Shown piece by piece: positions 7,430-15,932 of a DNA stretch of 64,000 bases (position 1 is the first letter of the stretch; every line of letters starts with the position of its first letter). Both the position numbers and the translations under genes were made by a program. This DNA is from CAYZIB01 sp964478425 (GTDB taxonomy: Bacteria > Bacillota_I > Bacilli_A > Acholeplasmatales > WRBM01), in contig CAYZIB010000002.1 in NCBI GenBank assembly GCA_964478425.1, forward strand, positions 1 through 64,000, given 5' to 3'. Below the pieces are notes generated by a model that had not been told where the DNA came from, made no database searches, and saw only the letters and a list, made by a program, of their open reading frames with translations.

Positions 7430-9130
7430 ATGGAAAATATTAAAGTTAATATTACCGAAACATTAAAAAAATTTAAAAAGATAGCTAATTATTTTTCTTA
7501 TTTAAGATTAGCTTCTTTTTTGCTTTTTATATTGTTTTTTGTTTTATGTTTAGGTTTTTATCAAAATATATATTATATGTTAATGTTTTTATTTTTATTT
7601 ATATTTATAATATTTGTCGTTATTCATAATAGGTTTTACAATAAAATTTTAGATTGCGAATATGAATTAAAAGTTATAAATGATAATATATCTAGAAAAA
7701 ATTTAAATTTTAGTCATTTTAGTGATAAAGGAATAGATTTTATTAATGAAGATAAAAATTATTTAACTGATTTAAATATATTAGGAGAAAACTCGCTTTA
7801 TCAATATATAACTGTAGCAAAAACAAAATTAGGAAGAAAAAAATTATTTGATTTATTAGATAATAAGAAAATAGAAGATGATTTTTTTGATAGGCAAAAT
7901 ATTATATCTGAATTATCTAATAATAAAGAGTTTTTTATTTTGTTTGTTAGTAAGTTATATCAATATAGTGATATTCCAAATAAAAAAAATATTGATATTG
8001 CATTAAATGATTTTAAAATAGTAAATAAAGTAAAAAAACATAATATTATAATACAAATTTTTATTTATATATTGTTATTTATTTTTCTTATTTTATCAAT
8101 TTTTAATCCTATTAATTTAAAGTTTTTATTATTAATATTTTTATTTCAATTTGTATACTCTTCAATATATGGATTATTAAATAAAAATAATAATAAAAAT
8201 ATTATTTTTTCATTTAGTGATTATTTAGATATTATAAAAGTAACTAAAGAATTTAATTTTAAAAACGATAAATTAAATAATATTATAAATTCTATTAAAT
8301 TAGAAAATATTAAATTTTTAAACAATGTAAAATTATTATATGATTTAAAAGGTAATATTTTTACATACATTATATTTAATATATTGTTTAATTTAAATAT
8401 TGTTGCAGATATAATATATATCAAATATCAAAAATTATCAAATATGAATGATGTTATAGATAAAATAGCTGTTTTAGAAAGTTATTTAAGTTTATCGATT
8501 GTTAATATGAACTTTAAATCAGTAAAACCTATTTTAAATAATGATATAACAATTAAATTTAAAAATATTTATTATCCATTAATTAAAGATCCAATTAAAA
8601 ATGATTTTGAAACTGATAATGGGTGTGTTATAATAACCGGTTCTAATATGAGCGGTAAAACTTCTTTTTTAAGAACTATTGGATTAAATATGATTTTATT
8701 CAAATCTGGAGCTAATGTTTTAGCAGATTATTTTGAAGCAAGTGATTTTAATATTTTTACAGCAATTAATATTAAAGATGAAATAACTAAGGGAATATCA
8801 AGTTTTTATAAAGAAATATTAACTGTTAAAAAAGCTATTGATTATTCTGATAAAAAAATAGTTTTAATAGATGAAATATTTAAAGGAACTAATGCAAATG
8901 ATAGGATTACAGGAGCAAAATCTTTGATAAAAAAATTAAAATGTGATAATGTAATATTAATAATTACAACACATGATTTTGAATTGTGTGATATTTCGGA
9001 TATTAAAAATTATCATTTTAGTGAATATTATATTGAAGATAAAATAAATTTTGATTATAAAATAAAAAATGGTAAATGCTTAACAACAAATGCTATTTAT
9101 TTACTTAAAATGGCAAAAATAATAGAGTAG
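7430..9130 (+). CDS. Membrane-anchored MutS-family ATPase
   Basis: A 566-residue protein with the C-terminal ATPase domain of MutS: Walker A GSNMSGKT (about 404-411), Walker B VLIDEIFKGTN (about 479-488) and the trailing ITTHD motif. It lacks the MutS mismatch-recognition and connector domains. It has two predicted membrane hairpins, residues about 27-46 and 49-66, then 206-224 and 231-250. Proteins of this layout are annotated in Bacillota as MutS-family or MutS-related; their role is not established and classical mismatch repair is doubtful because there is no mismatch-binding domain and the protein sits in the membrane. It lies between gltX and a DUF445 membrane protein, with 9 bp between its stop and the next ATG. 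Confidence 0.82.
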   Translation: MENIKVNITETLKKFKKIANYFSYLRLASFLLFILFFVLCLGFYQNIYYMLMFLFLFIFIIFVVIHNRFYNKILDCEYELKVINDNISRKNLNFSHFSDKGIDFINEDKNYLTDLNILGENSLYQYITVAKTKLGRKKLFDLLDNKKIEDDFFDRQNIISELSNNKEFFILFVSKLYQYSDIPNKKNIDIALNDFKIVNKVKKHNIIIQIFIYILLFIFLILSIFNPINLKFLLLIFLFQFVYSSIYGLLNKNNNKNIIFSFSDYLDIIKVTKEFNFKNDKLNNIINSIKLENIKFLNNVKLLYDLKGNIFTYIIFNILFNLNIVADIIYIKYQKLSNMNDVIDKIAVLESYLSLSIVNMNFKSVKPILNNDITIKFKNIYYPLIKDPIKNDFETDNGCVIITGSNMSGKTSFLRTIGLNMILFKSGANVLADYFEASDFNIFTAINIKDEITKGISSFYKEILTVKKAIDYSDKKIVLIDEIFKGTNANDRITGAKSLIKKLKCDNVILIITTHDFELCDISDIKNYHFSEYYIEDKINFDYKIKNGKCLTTNAIYLLKMAKIIE

Positions 9131-9139
9131 GTGAATTAT

Positions 9140-9781
9140 ATGTGGTATCAAAAATTAATTACAGTTTTAATTTCAGGTTTTATAGGGTATATAACAAATT
9201 ATTTAGCGATTAAAATGATTTTTTATCCTAAAAAAGAGTTAAGAATTAAAAATTTTAAAGTCCCTTTTACACCTGGATTAATTCCTAAAAATAGAAAAAG
9301 ATTAACAGATTCGATTGCTAATAATTTAATAGATAATTTTTTAAATGAAGATAAAATATTAAATAATATTGATATTAAAGAATTAAATAATTCTTTTTGT
9401 GAAATATTAGTTGATAAATTTGAATCATTAAATTTAAAAGAAAAGATAGTAAATGAAATTTTTAAAAGCATGGAGTCTAATTTAGGATTTTTTAAAAACA
9501 TAGTAGAAGGATTAAAACCGGTAATAGAAAATAAAATTGAAGAATATTTTTATCAAAACAAAGAAAAAATAGTTGACGAAATAGTAGATGAAAAAATATT
9601 AGGAAATATTATATCTAAAATTGATTTAAAAGAAATATTAATTAATGGTTTAGATAAATTAGATATTACTGAATTTGAAAATATATTATTAAATATTTTA
9701 AATAAAGAGTTAAAAGCAATCACAAATATTGGAGCTATCCTTGGTATTTTATTAGGATTAATTAATATATTATTTTTATAA
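9140..9781 (+). CDS. DUF445 family membrane protein, short form
   Basis: A 213-residue protein. The N-terminus has the DUF445/YheB signature: a first membrane helix, then GYITNYLAIKMIFYP and FTPGLIPKNRKRL (residues about 15-55). The central part is charged and helical, and a second hydrophobic helix ends the protein (ILGILLGLINILFL). Bacillus YheB-type members are about 370 residues, so this form has a much shorter middle region. A GTG at 9131 could add three codons, but AGGTG at 9129-9133 serves as ribosome-binding site for ATG 9140. The function of the family is unknown. It sits in the gltX-mutS-like run. Confidence 0.8.
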   Translation: MWYQKLITVLISGFIGYITNYLAIKMIFYPKKELRIKNFKVPFTPGLIPKNRKRLTDSIANNLIDNFLNEDKILNNIDIKELNNSFCEILVDKFESLNLKEKIVNEIFKSMESNLGFFKNIVEGLKPVIENKIEEYFYQNKEKIVDEIVDEKILGNIISKIDLKEILINGLDKLDITEFENILLNILNKELKAITNIGAILGILLGLINILFL

Positions 9782-9843
9782 TTTTAATTAAATTATATGA
9801 AAGGAGTAGTTAGTTATTAATAAACTAATGATAGTAAATTAAT
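9782..9843 (+). promoter_or_regulatory. copA leader with displaced ribosome-binding site and inverted repeat
   Basis: A strong AAAGGAG (about 9800-9806) lies nearly 40 nt before the copA ATG at 9844, too far to serve it directly. Between them are an inverted repeat (TTAGTT, then AACTAA) and a four-codon frame (ATG 9828 to TAA 9842) whose stop is one nucleotide short of the copA start. This could be an operator, a translational-coupling device, or nothing. Confidence 0.35.
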
Positions 9844-11997
9844 ATGAAGGAAATTTATTATGTAAAAAATGTATCTTGTAGTGCATGTAAAAGTATTGTT
9901 GAAGATGCTTTAAATGTAGATGGAATTATATATAAAAATTTAAATATTATTGATAAAACATTAAATATTGAATATGATGAAAAAATTATTACTCAAGAAA
10001 AAATATTTAACATATTAAAAAAATATGGATATGAAGCAAAAATATATAATGATTTAAGAAAAGAAAATAATAAAAATCTAATAAAATTGATTTTATCTAT
10101 TATATTTTGTGTTATATTATTATTTTTTGGTATGAGCCATATGTTTATTAATTTAATAAGTAATCATTTTTTAAATGCATTAATTCAATTTATACTTGCT
10201 TTAATAATAATTATAATTAATTTTGATTATTATAAATTAGGTTTTATTGGTTTAATAAGAAGAAAAATGAATATGGATACTTTAGTTTTTTTAGGAAGTG
10301 GAGCTTCTTTTTTATATGGAATATATGCAATTATTAGAATTTTATTTAAAGATTATAGTATTAATTTATATTTTGAATCTGCTGGAACTATTTTAACACT
10401 CGTAAGATTAGGAAAATTTCTAGAAGAAAGAGCTAAACAAAAGACAAATGTAAGTTTTAAAAATTTAATTGAGTTAAGTCCTAAACAAGTATTACTTCCA
10501 GATGGAACATATAAAGATATTGCTCTTATTAATAAGGGAGATTTAATATTATTAAAACCTGGTATGATAGCTCCTGTTGATGGTATTATTAAAGAAGGAT
10601 ATGCTAGTATGGATGAATCATTAATAACAGGTGAAAGTATTCCTATTGAAAAATATATAGGAGATAAAATATTATCAGGAACTTCAAATAATGATGGAAT
10701 AATTGTTTATGAAGCAACAAGTATTAGTAGGGATTCTACATTGTCTAAAATAATAAAAATGGTTGAAAATGCAAGCTTTTCTAAAACAAAAATAAGTAAA
10801 TTAGTGGATAAAATTAGTTCATATTTTGTACCAGTTGTTATAATAATAGCTTTATTATCTTTTATATATTGGATAATTGTAAAAGATTTTAATTTTGCAT
10901 TAAATATGATGATTTCTGTATTTGTTATAAGCTGTCCTTGTGCTTTAGGGCTTGCTACTCCTCTTGCAATAATTTGTGCGACTAATAAAGCATTAGATAT
11001 GCAAATATTATTAAAAGAAGCAAAAACTCTTGAAATATTACATAAAGTTGATTGTGTAGTTTTAGATAAAACCGGAACAATTACTTTAGGAGAACCAAAA
11101 TTATTAGAAATTTATACAAATAATAATAAAGAAGAAGTTTTAAAAATTGCTAAGTCATTAGAACAAAATTCTCTTCATCCTTATGCAAAAGCAATTTTAG
11201 AATACAAAGATTATTTAGATTTTTTATCAATTGATTCTTTTAAATCTATAAATGGTTTAGGTGTTGAAGGAATACTAAATAATAAAAAATATTTGATTGG
11301 AAATAAAAGATTTTTATTAGAAAATAATATTGATATAGATAGTTCTATATTAACTTTAAGTGATGAAATATCTTTAAAAGGACATACACCTTTATTTTTA
11401 GCTGATAATAATATTTTAGCTATCTTTGAAATGGGAGATACAATAAAGGATAACAGTATTAGAACCATTGATGAATTGAAAAAAATGAATAAAGAAGTTA
11501 TAATATTAACAGGTGATAATAAAAAATCTGCTAATACAATTAATAAAATTGTTAATGCAGATGAGGTTGTTGCCGAATTAATGCCATTGGATAAAGCAAA
11601 TTATATAAAAAATTTAAAAGAAGCAGGAAAAACAGTTTTAATGGTAGGGGATGGATTAAATGATTCACTTGCATTACAAACAGCTGATGTTTCTATTTCT
11701 TTATCAAAAGGAGTAGAAATTTCAATTGAAAATTCAGATATTGTTTTACTGAAAGATGATTTAATTGGAATTTTAAATTGCATTAATTTAAGTCATAAAA
11801 CATTTAATAATATTAAATTAAGTTTATTTTGGGCTTTTTTTTATAATAGTATTTGTATACCGTTTGCTGCTGGATGTTTTTACAATTTATTTAATATAAC
11901 ATTAAATCCTACACTAGCAAGTTTTGCAATGGGATTAAGTTCTATTTGTGTTGTATTAAATGCGCTTCAAATAAGGAAAATAAAAGAGGTGAAATAA
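9844..11997 (+). CDS. copA: Copper-translocating P1B-type ATPase
   Basis: A 717-residue membrane ATPase that exports Cu(I) from the cytoplasm. In order: one N-terminal HMA metal-binding domain with CSAC (C12, C15); paired helices; the actuator domain with TGES; the CPC ion-binding motif in SCPCALGLATP (about 364-366); the phosphorylated aspartate in DKTGT (D408); the HP dipeptide (SLHPYAKAI) and GDGLND (about 602), which are typical of P1B pumps. CPC plus one CxxC HMA domain indicates Cu(I)/Ag(I) rather than Zn/Cd. No copper chaperone or repressor gene is adjacent. A thioredoxin-fold lipoprotein follows after 3 bp and is probably cotranscribed. Confidence 0.92.
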   Translation: MKEIYYVKNVSCSACKSIVEDALNVDGIIYKNLNIIDKTLNIEYDEKIITQEKIFNILKKYGYEAKIYNDLRKENNKNLIKLILSIIFCVILLFFGMSHMFINLISNHFLNALIQFILALIIIIINFDYYKLGFIGLIRRKMNMDTLVFLGSGASFLYGIYAIIRILFKDYSINLYFESAGTILTLVRLGKFLEERAKQKTNVSFKNLIELSPKQVLLPDGTYKDIALINKGDLILLKPGMIAPVDGIIKEGYASMDESLITGESIPIEKYIGDKILSGTSNNDGIIVYEATSISRDSTLSKIIKMVENASFSKTKISKLVDKISSYFVPVVIIIALLSFIYWIIVKDFNFALNMMISVFVISCPCALGLATPLAIICATNKALDMQILLKEAKTLEILHKVDCVVLDKTGTITLGEPKLLEIYTNNNKEEVLKIAKSLEQNSLHPYAKAILEYKDYLDFLSIDSFKSINGLGVEGILNNKKYLIGNKRFLLENNIDIDSSILTLSDEISLKGHTPLFLADNNILAIFEMGDTIKDNSIRTIDELKKMNKEVIILTGDNKKSANTINKIVNADEVVAELMPLDKANYIKNLKEAGKTVLMVGDGLNDSLALQTADVSISLSKGVEISIENSDIVLLKDDLIGILNCINLSHKTFNNIKLSLFWAFFYNSICIPFAAGCFYNLFNITLNPTLASFAMGLSSICVVLNALQIRKIKEVK

Positions 11998-12000
11998 TTT

Positions 12001-12588
12001 TTGAAAAAAATATTTTTACTAATCATTTTAAGTTTAACGCTTATTGGTTGTGGTGGTTCTAAAAGTAATATGGGATATAACAATTTAAAAGATAAAAATC
12101 ATGTGTTTAGTAATGTTAGTTATCAAAAAATAGAAGAATTATTTATTAACAAGGATTCATTTTATTTGTTTTTAGCTTTTCCAGAATGTCCGTGGTGTAA
12201 AGAATATATTTATTATGTAAATGATTGTGCTAAAAAAAATAATGTTAATAATGTATATTATTTAAATTTAAAAAATTTTAGAAATTATGAAATTATTGAT
12301 TATGAAAATAATATTTACACATTAACTGGTGATTACCAAAATTTAATTAATTTTATTGGTAAAGAAAATTTAGAAGAAAAAAAGATTTATAATCCAAATA
12401 ATGATTTAGAATATGTTTTAATTGATGCTTGGATTTATGCTCCGATGCTTTTAAAAATTGAAAATGGTTCTGTTAGTTTAACTTTTAAAACTGTATTAGG
12501 GCATGAAAAAGAAGAAGGAATATTACCTCCATTAACAAGTGAACAAAAAGCAATTTTAATTGAAGCATATAACGAAATATTTCAATAA
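12001..12588 (+). CDS. Thioredoxin-fold lipoprotein with CPWC active site
   Basis: A 195-residue protein starting at TTG; the lipoprotein signal (MKKIFLLIILSLTLIGCGG, acyl-Cys17) would be lost from any later start and GAGGTG lies upstream, so TTG is right. The mature part has a thioredoxin-like strand ending in FLAFPECPWC (C63-P-W-C66), then a helix and strand. It should be a surface-anchored thiol/disulfide or thioredoxin-like protein. It follows copA by 3 bp. A link to copper handling, for example reducing or binding copper at the surface, is inference from position only. The C-terminal part (LTSEQKAILIEAYNEIFQ) is helical. Confidence 0.75.
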   Translation: MKKIFLLIILSLTLIGCGGSKSNMGYNNLKDKNHVFSNVSYQKIEELFINKDSFYLFLAFPECPWCKEYIYYVNDCAKKNNVNNVYYLNLKNFRNYEIIDYENNIYTLTGDYQNLINFIGKENLEEKKIYNPNNDLEYVLIDAWIYAPMLLKIENGSVSLTFKTVLGHEKEEGILPPLTSEQKAILIEAYNEIFQ

Positions 12589-12602
12589 AAAGGAGTTTTA
12601 AT

Positions 12603-13271
12603 GTGAAAGAAGAAAATAGAAGTTTACCATTTTATACTAAAGGTGAAGAAATATTTAATGCGGTATCTCATATAGTTGGAGGGGCATTTGGGATATTTGT
12701 TGTTGTATTTTCATTAATATACGGTTTAATTAATAAAGTTCCTACTATTAATTTAATTAGTATGTTAATTTATGGAGTTTCGATTATTATATTATATACA
12801 ATGAGTTCTATTTATCATTTTTTAAGAAGAAACAAAGCTAAAAAAGTTTTTAGAATATTTGATCATTGTACAATTTATTTATTGATTGCTGGTACTTATA
12901 CTCCTATATGTTTAATTGGTTTAAAAGGAAATATAGTTGGAATAATTATTTTTATTATTCAATGGACACTTGCTATAATTGGAATTACATTTAATGCTAT
13001 TAATATGCATAATAAATATGTTAAAATATTTTCAATGATTTTTTATATTTTAATGGGATGGTGTGCAATTGCATTTTTTAATTCTTTTATTACTGCACTT
13101 TCTGTTGGTGGATTTATGTATATTTTAATTGGTGGTATTTTATATACTATTGGAGTTGTTTTTTTTGCTTTTGGAAGTAAGGTTAGATATATACATAGTG
13201 TTTGGCATTTATTTGTTTTATTTGGAACAATTGTCCAATTTTTAGGAATATTGCTATATTTATATATGTAA
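12603..13271 (+). CDS. Hemolysin III family (PAQR) membrane protein
   Basis: A 222-residue, seven-helix membrane protein of the hemolysin III/YqfA family. Diagnostic motifs: NAVSHIVGG near the first helix, SSIYHF after the third, FDHCTIYLLIAGTYTP, and SVWHLFVLFG near the C-terminus. The conserved His and Asp residues match the zinc-hydrolase-like site described for PAQR proteins. The start is GTG, embedded in ATGTGA: an ATG at 12601 would stop at once, and AAAGGAG is upstream. Physiological role is uncertain despite the family name. Last gene of the plus-strand run; a hairpin terminator follows. Confidence 0.88.
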   Translation: MKEENRSLPFYTKGEEIFNAVSHIVGGAFGIFVVVFSLIYGLINKVPTINLISMLIYGVSIIILYTMSSIYHFLRRNKAKKVFRIFDHCTIYLLIAGTYTPICLIGLKGNIVGIIIFIIQWTLAIIGITFNAINMHNKYVKIFSMIFYILMGWCAIAFFNSFITALSVGGFMYILIGGILYTIGVVFFAFGSKVRYIHSVWHLFVLFGTIVQFLGILLYLYM

Positions 13272-13287
13272 TTAAAATGAAATAGAT

Positions 13288-13321
13288 AAAAAAAGATTTT
13301 TCTTGCGAAAAGTCTTTTTTT
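13288..13321 (+). terminator. Terminator after hemolysin III gene
   Basis: A 15-nt arm (13288-13302) pairs with 13307-13321 with one T-G wobble around a TTGC loop; the 3' arm is T-rich. The convergent methyltransferase gene ends at 13341, so the hairpin may serve both strands. Confidence 0.75.
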
Positions 13322-13340
13322 TTGATTAGGTTTGTAATAA

Positions 13341-14009
13341 TTATTTATTGTTAATTAAGGCTAGAATAGTTCTTTCATTATCAATTGTAATATTTTTAAT
13401 TATTTTAAAATTATTTGGAATTAATTTTAATATATCATAATAATATTCATAATAATATTCTTTTTTTCCGTTGATTTTAATTTTATGAATTAATATATTA
13501 GGCTTTTTAAGCTTTATTTTCCATTTGTATTTTAAAAAATTTTTGTTTTTTTTAAATATTAATTTTTTTGATTCTAAATATTTTTCTTTAGTAAAAAAAT
13601 CAATAATTAATATTCCATTATTTTTTAAATTGTTTTTACATAAATCAAAAAAATTAATGATATCATTTTCTGTTTCTAAATAATTTATTGTATCAAAAAA
13701 ACAAGTGATTAAATCAAAAAAATCATTGTTTTTGTATTCTAACATATTTTGATTTATAAAATTAATTTGATTATGATTTATTTTTGATTTTATTTTTGCT
13801 TGCATAATCATTTCTAAACTAATATCTAATCCAAATAAGTTATATTTATTTCCATTAAATGCATTAATAAATGTTCCTGTTCCACAACCTATATCTAATA
13901 TATTTATTCTATCTTTTAAATAAGAATTAGTAAATTCATACCAAATATTATAATCGATATCTTCCATTATATCATCGTAGTATTTTGTAAATAAAGAATT
14001 ATATTTCAT
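13341..14009 (-). CDS. Class I SAM-dependent methyltransferase
   Basis: A 222-residue cytoplasmic methyltransferase. Motif I is ILDIGCGTGTFI (37-48), the acidic residue of motif II is in FGLDIS (about 59-64), and a motif IV-like stretch is ITCFFDTINYL. It resembles the small-molecule methyltransferases of the Methyltransf_25/UbiE-like group; the substrate cannot be read from the sequence. The ribosome-binding site is AAGGTGA. It is a single-gene minus-strand unit, divergent from the TPR gene at 14088, with a shared 78-bp promoter region. Confidence 0.78.
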   Translation of the reverse strand: MKYNSLFTKYYDDIMEDIDYNIWYEFTNSYLKDRINILDIGCGTGTFINAFNGNKYNLFGLDISLEMIMQAKIKSKINHNQINFINQNMLEYKNNDFFDLITCFFDTINYLETENDIINFFDLCKNNLKNNGILIIDFFTKEKYLESKKLIFKKNKNFLKYKWKIKLKKPNILIHKIKINGKKEYYYEYYYDILKLIPNNFKIIKNITIDNERTILALINNK

Positions 14010-14087
14010 ATTTTCACCTTTTATAAATTAATATTCTATGATAAAATTATATTAATATTTTTATAAAAAAACAAGTAGGTGTAAAAA

Positions 14088-15923
14088 ATGCTTAATGAAG
14101 CTAAAATTTTATTAAAAGAAGAAAAATATCAAGAAGCATATGACATATTTTCTAAACACTATCAAAAATATAAGGATGTAGAATCATATTTTTATATGAC
14201 AAATATCGATTATTTTAATTTTAAAGATAAATCATTAAACGAATATTATAATATGTATTTAAAATTGAAAAAATTAGCACCTAAAAAAATGATTTTATCA
14301 TTTATTCATCCATTGGTTGCGATTGCTTATGATTTAAAAGACTATAAAAATGTAATTAAGTATATAGAAGAAGCCTTAAAGTTTAATTTAAATGATCCAT
14401 TTTTATTTTCAATAATGGCATCATCATATTTAGAAATATTTTTATATGATAAAGCAATTTATTATGCTGATAAAGCATTAAGTAGTGATGTATCAGATGA
14501 AAGAATAAAAGGTGCTTCATATGAAACAAAAGCATTTGCTTATGCATTTAAACATGATGCTTCTAATGCTTTAAAAATTATTAATGATATGTATTTGACA
14601 TTAGAAAATCAAGAGTTGGTTGAATTTTCTGAACTTAAAATTTATTTATATTTAGATATGGAAGAAAAAGCAATTGCTATTGTTGATAAATTAATTGAAA
14701 CAAAAAATAATCCGGTTGATTTTATTTTGGAATTAGAAATATATTTAGAAAGTAAACAAAAATATATGCTTGTTATAAAATATTTGAATATTTTAATTAG
14801 TAAATATTTAGGTTACTTTGATGAACCATTTTATTTATATTATAATATGATTAGAATATTGAATTTAAATAAAGAATATGAAAAAGCAATAAGTTATTTA
14901 AAAAATATTGATTTAAATATAATAAGCAAAGAAAATAAATTAATTTTAAACGAAGAATTAGCTTATGCATATTATAATATTAACAATGTATTTAATGCGG
15001 TTAATTGTTATATTGAATGTTTTGATATTACTAATGATAAAGAATATATTAAATTGATTGCTAAAATATTATATGAAGCAAAAGAATATGATAAAGCATT
15101 AAAATATTTAAATGATTATAATGTTAATGATTCATTATTTTTAACTGGAATGATTGAAAAAGAAAAAGGAAATTTTGATCTTGCAGAAAAATTAATGATT
15201 TTAGGTAAAAAAGAAACTAATTTAAAAAAATTTTCATTTGCAATTATAAATGTTAGTAAAAATCCTAAAAAATATTTTAGATTATTAAATAAATCATATA
15301 AATTAACTAATGATTCTTTAGTATATAGATTTTTATCATCTAATTTATTTCACGGAGAATATAATAATAAAGTAAATGAAAAAAAAGCATTAGAATATGC
15401 TTTAATGTCAATAAAATTAGATAAAAATAATATATGTGCATATAGTATGCTCGGTAATATTTATTTAGCTAAAGAAAAATATGATGAAGCATTTAAAATA
15501 TTTGAAATGGGATATGAGTTATATTTAAGAAATAAAGAATGTAGTTGTATTGTTGGATTTTATTGTTACTGTTTAAAAAACGGATTAGGAACTAATAAGG
15601 ATGAATTAAAAGCATATAATATTTTAAATGAATTATTTATTAATGAATATGATAAAATGAGTGAAAACTGTTTTGCAATATTTGTTGATTTATCAATTAT
15701 TTTTAAAAAAGATTTAAACATTATTTTGGATAAATTATATCATTATTATGAAAGAAGATATTCATTAACTAAATATTATTTGATTTGTAAAATTAAAAAA
15801 ATATTAAATTTAAATTATGATGATGATTATAAGATTTTTAAAAAATGTTTAAAATTTGTTTCAAAAAAAGAAAGAAAACATTATAAAAATAATAACGAAA
15901 CATATTATTTAAATAACTTTTAG
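14088..15923 (+). CDS. Tetratricopeptide-repeat protein
   Basis: A 611-residue, Lys-rich cytoplasmic protein built of TPR-like helix pairs almost throughout: examples are LLKEEKYQEAYDIFSKHY (about 8-25), DLKDYKNVIKYIEEAL, LYDKAIYYADKAL, EYEKAISYLKNI and AKEKYDEAFKIFEMGY. No signal peptide, membrane helix or enzymatic domain is visible, so it is likely a protein-protein adaptor. The downstream gene, a membrane protein with a HELGH metalloprotease motif, starts only 9 bp after this stop and has its own ribosome-binding site. The pair is probably one transcript and one functional unit, with the TPR protein a partner or cytosolic cofactor of the protease (inference). Confidence 0.8.
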   Translation: MLNEAKILLKEEKYQEAYDIFSKHYQKYKDVESYFYMTNIDYFNFKDKSLNEYYNMYLKLKKLAPKKMILSFIHPLVAIAYDLKDYKNVIKYIEEALKFNLNDPFLFSIMASSYLEIFLYDKAIYYADKALSSDVSDERIKGASYETKAFAYAFKHDASNALKIINDMYLTLENQELVEFSELKIYLYLDMEEKAIAIVDKLIETKNNPVDFILELEIYLESKQKYMLVIKYLNILISKYLGYFDEPFYLYYNMIRILNLNKEYEKAISYLKNIDLNIISKENKLILNEELAYAYYNINNVFNAVNCYIECFDITNDKEYIKLIAKILYEAKEYDKALKYLNDYNVNDSLFLTGMIEKEKGNFDLAEKLMILGKKETNLKKFSFAIINVSKNPKKYFRLLNKSYKLTNDSLVYRFLSSNLFHGEYNNKVNEKKALEYALMSIKLDKNNICAYSMLGNIYLAKEKYDEAFKIFEMGYELYLRNKECSCIVGFYCYCLKNGLGTNKDELKAYNILNELFINEYDKMSENCFAIFVDLSIIFKKDLNIILDKLYHYYERRYSLTKYYLICKIKKILNLNYDDDYKIFKKCLKFVSKKERKHYKNNNETYYLNNF

Positions 15924-15932
15924 GAGTATATT

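Noticed and set aside
14010..14087. Divergent promoters between the methyltransferase and TPR genes
   Set aside because: Only loose -10-like sequences in uniform A/T were seen (for example TAGAAT on the minus strand); not specific enough to list.
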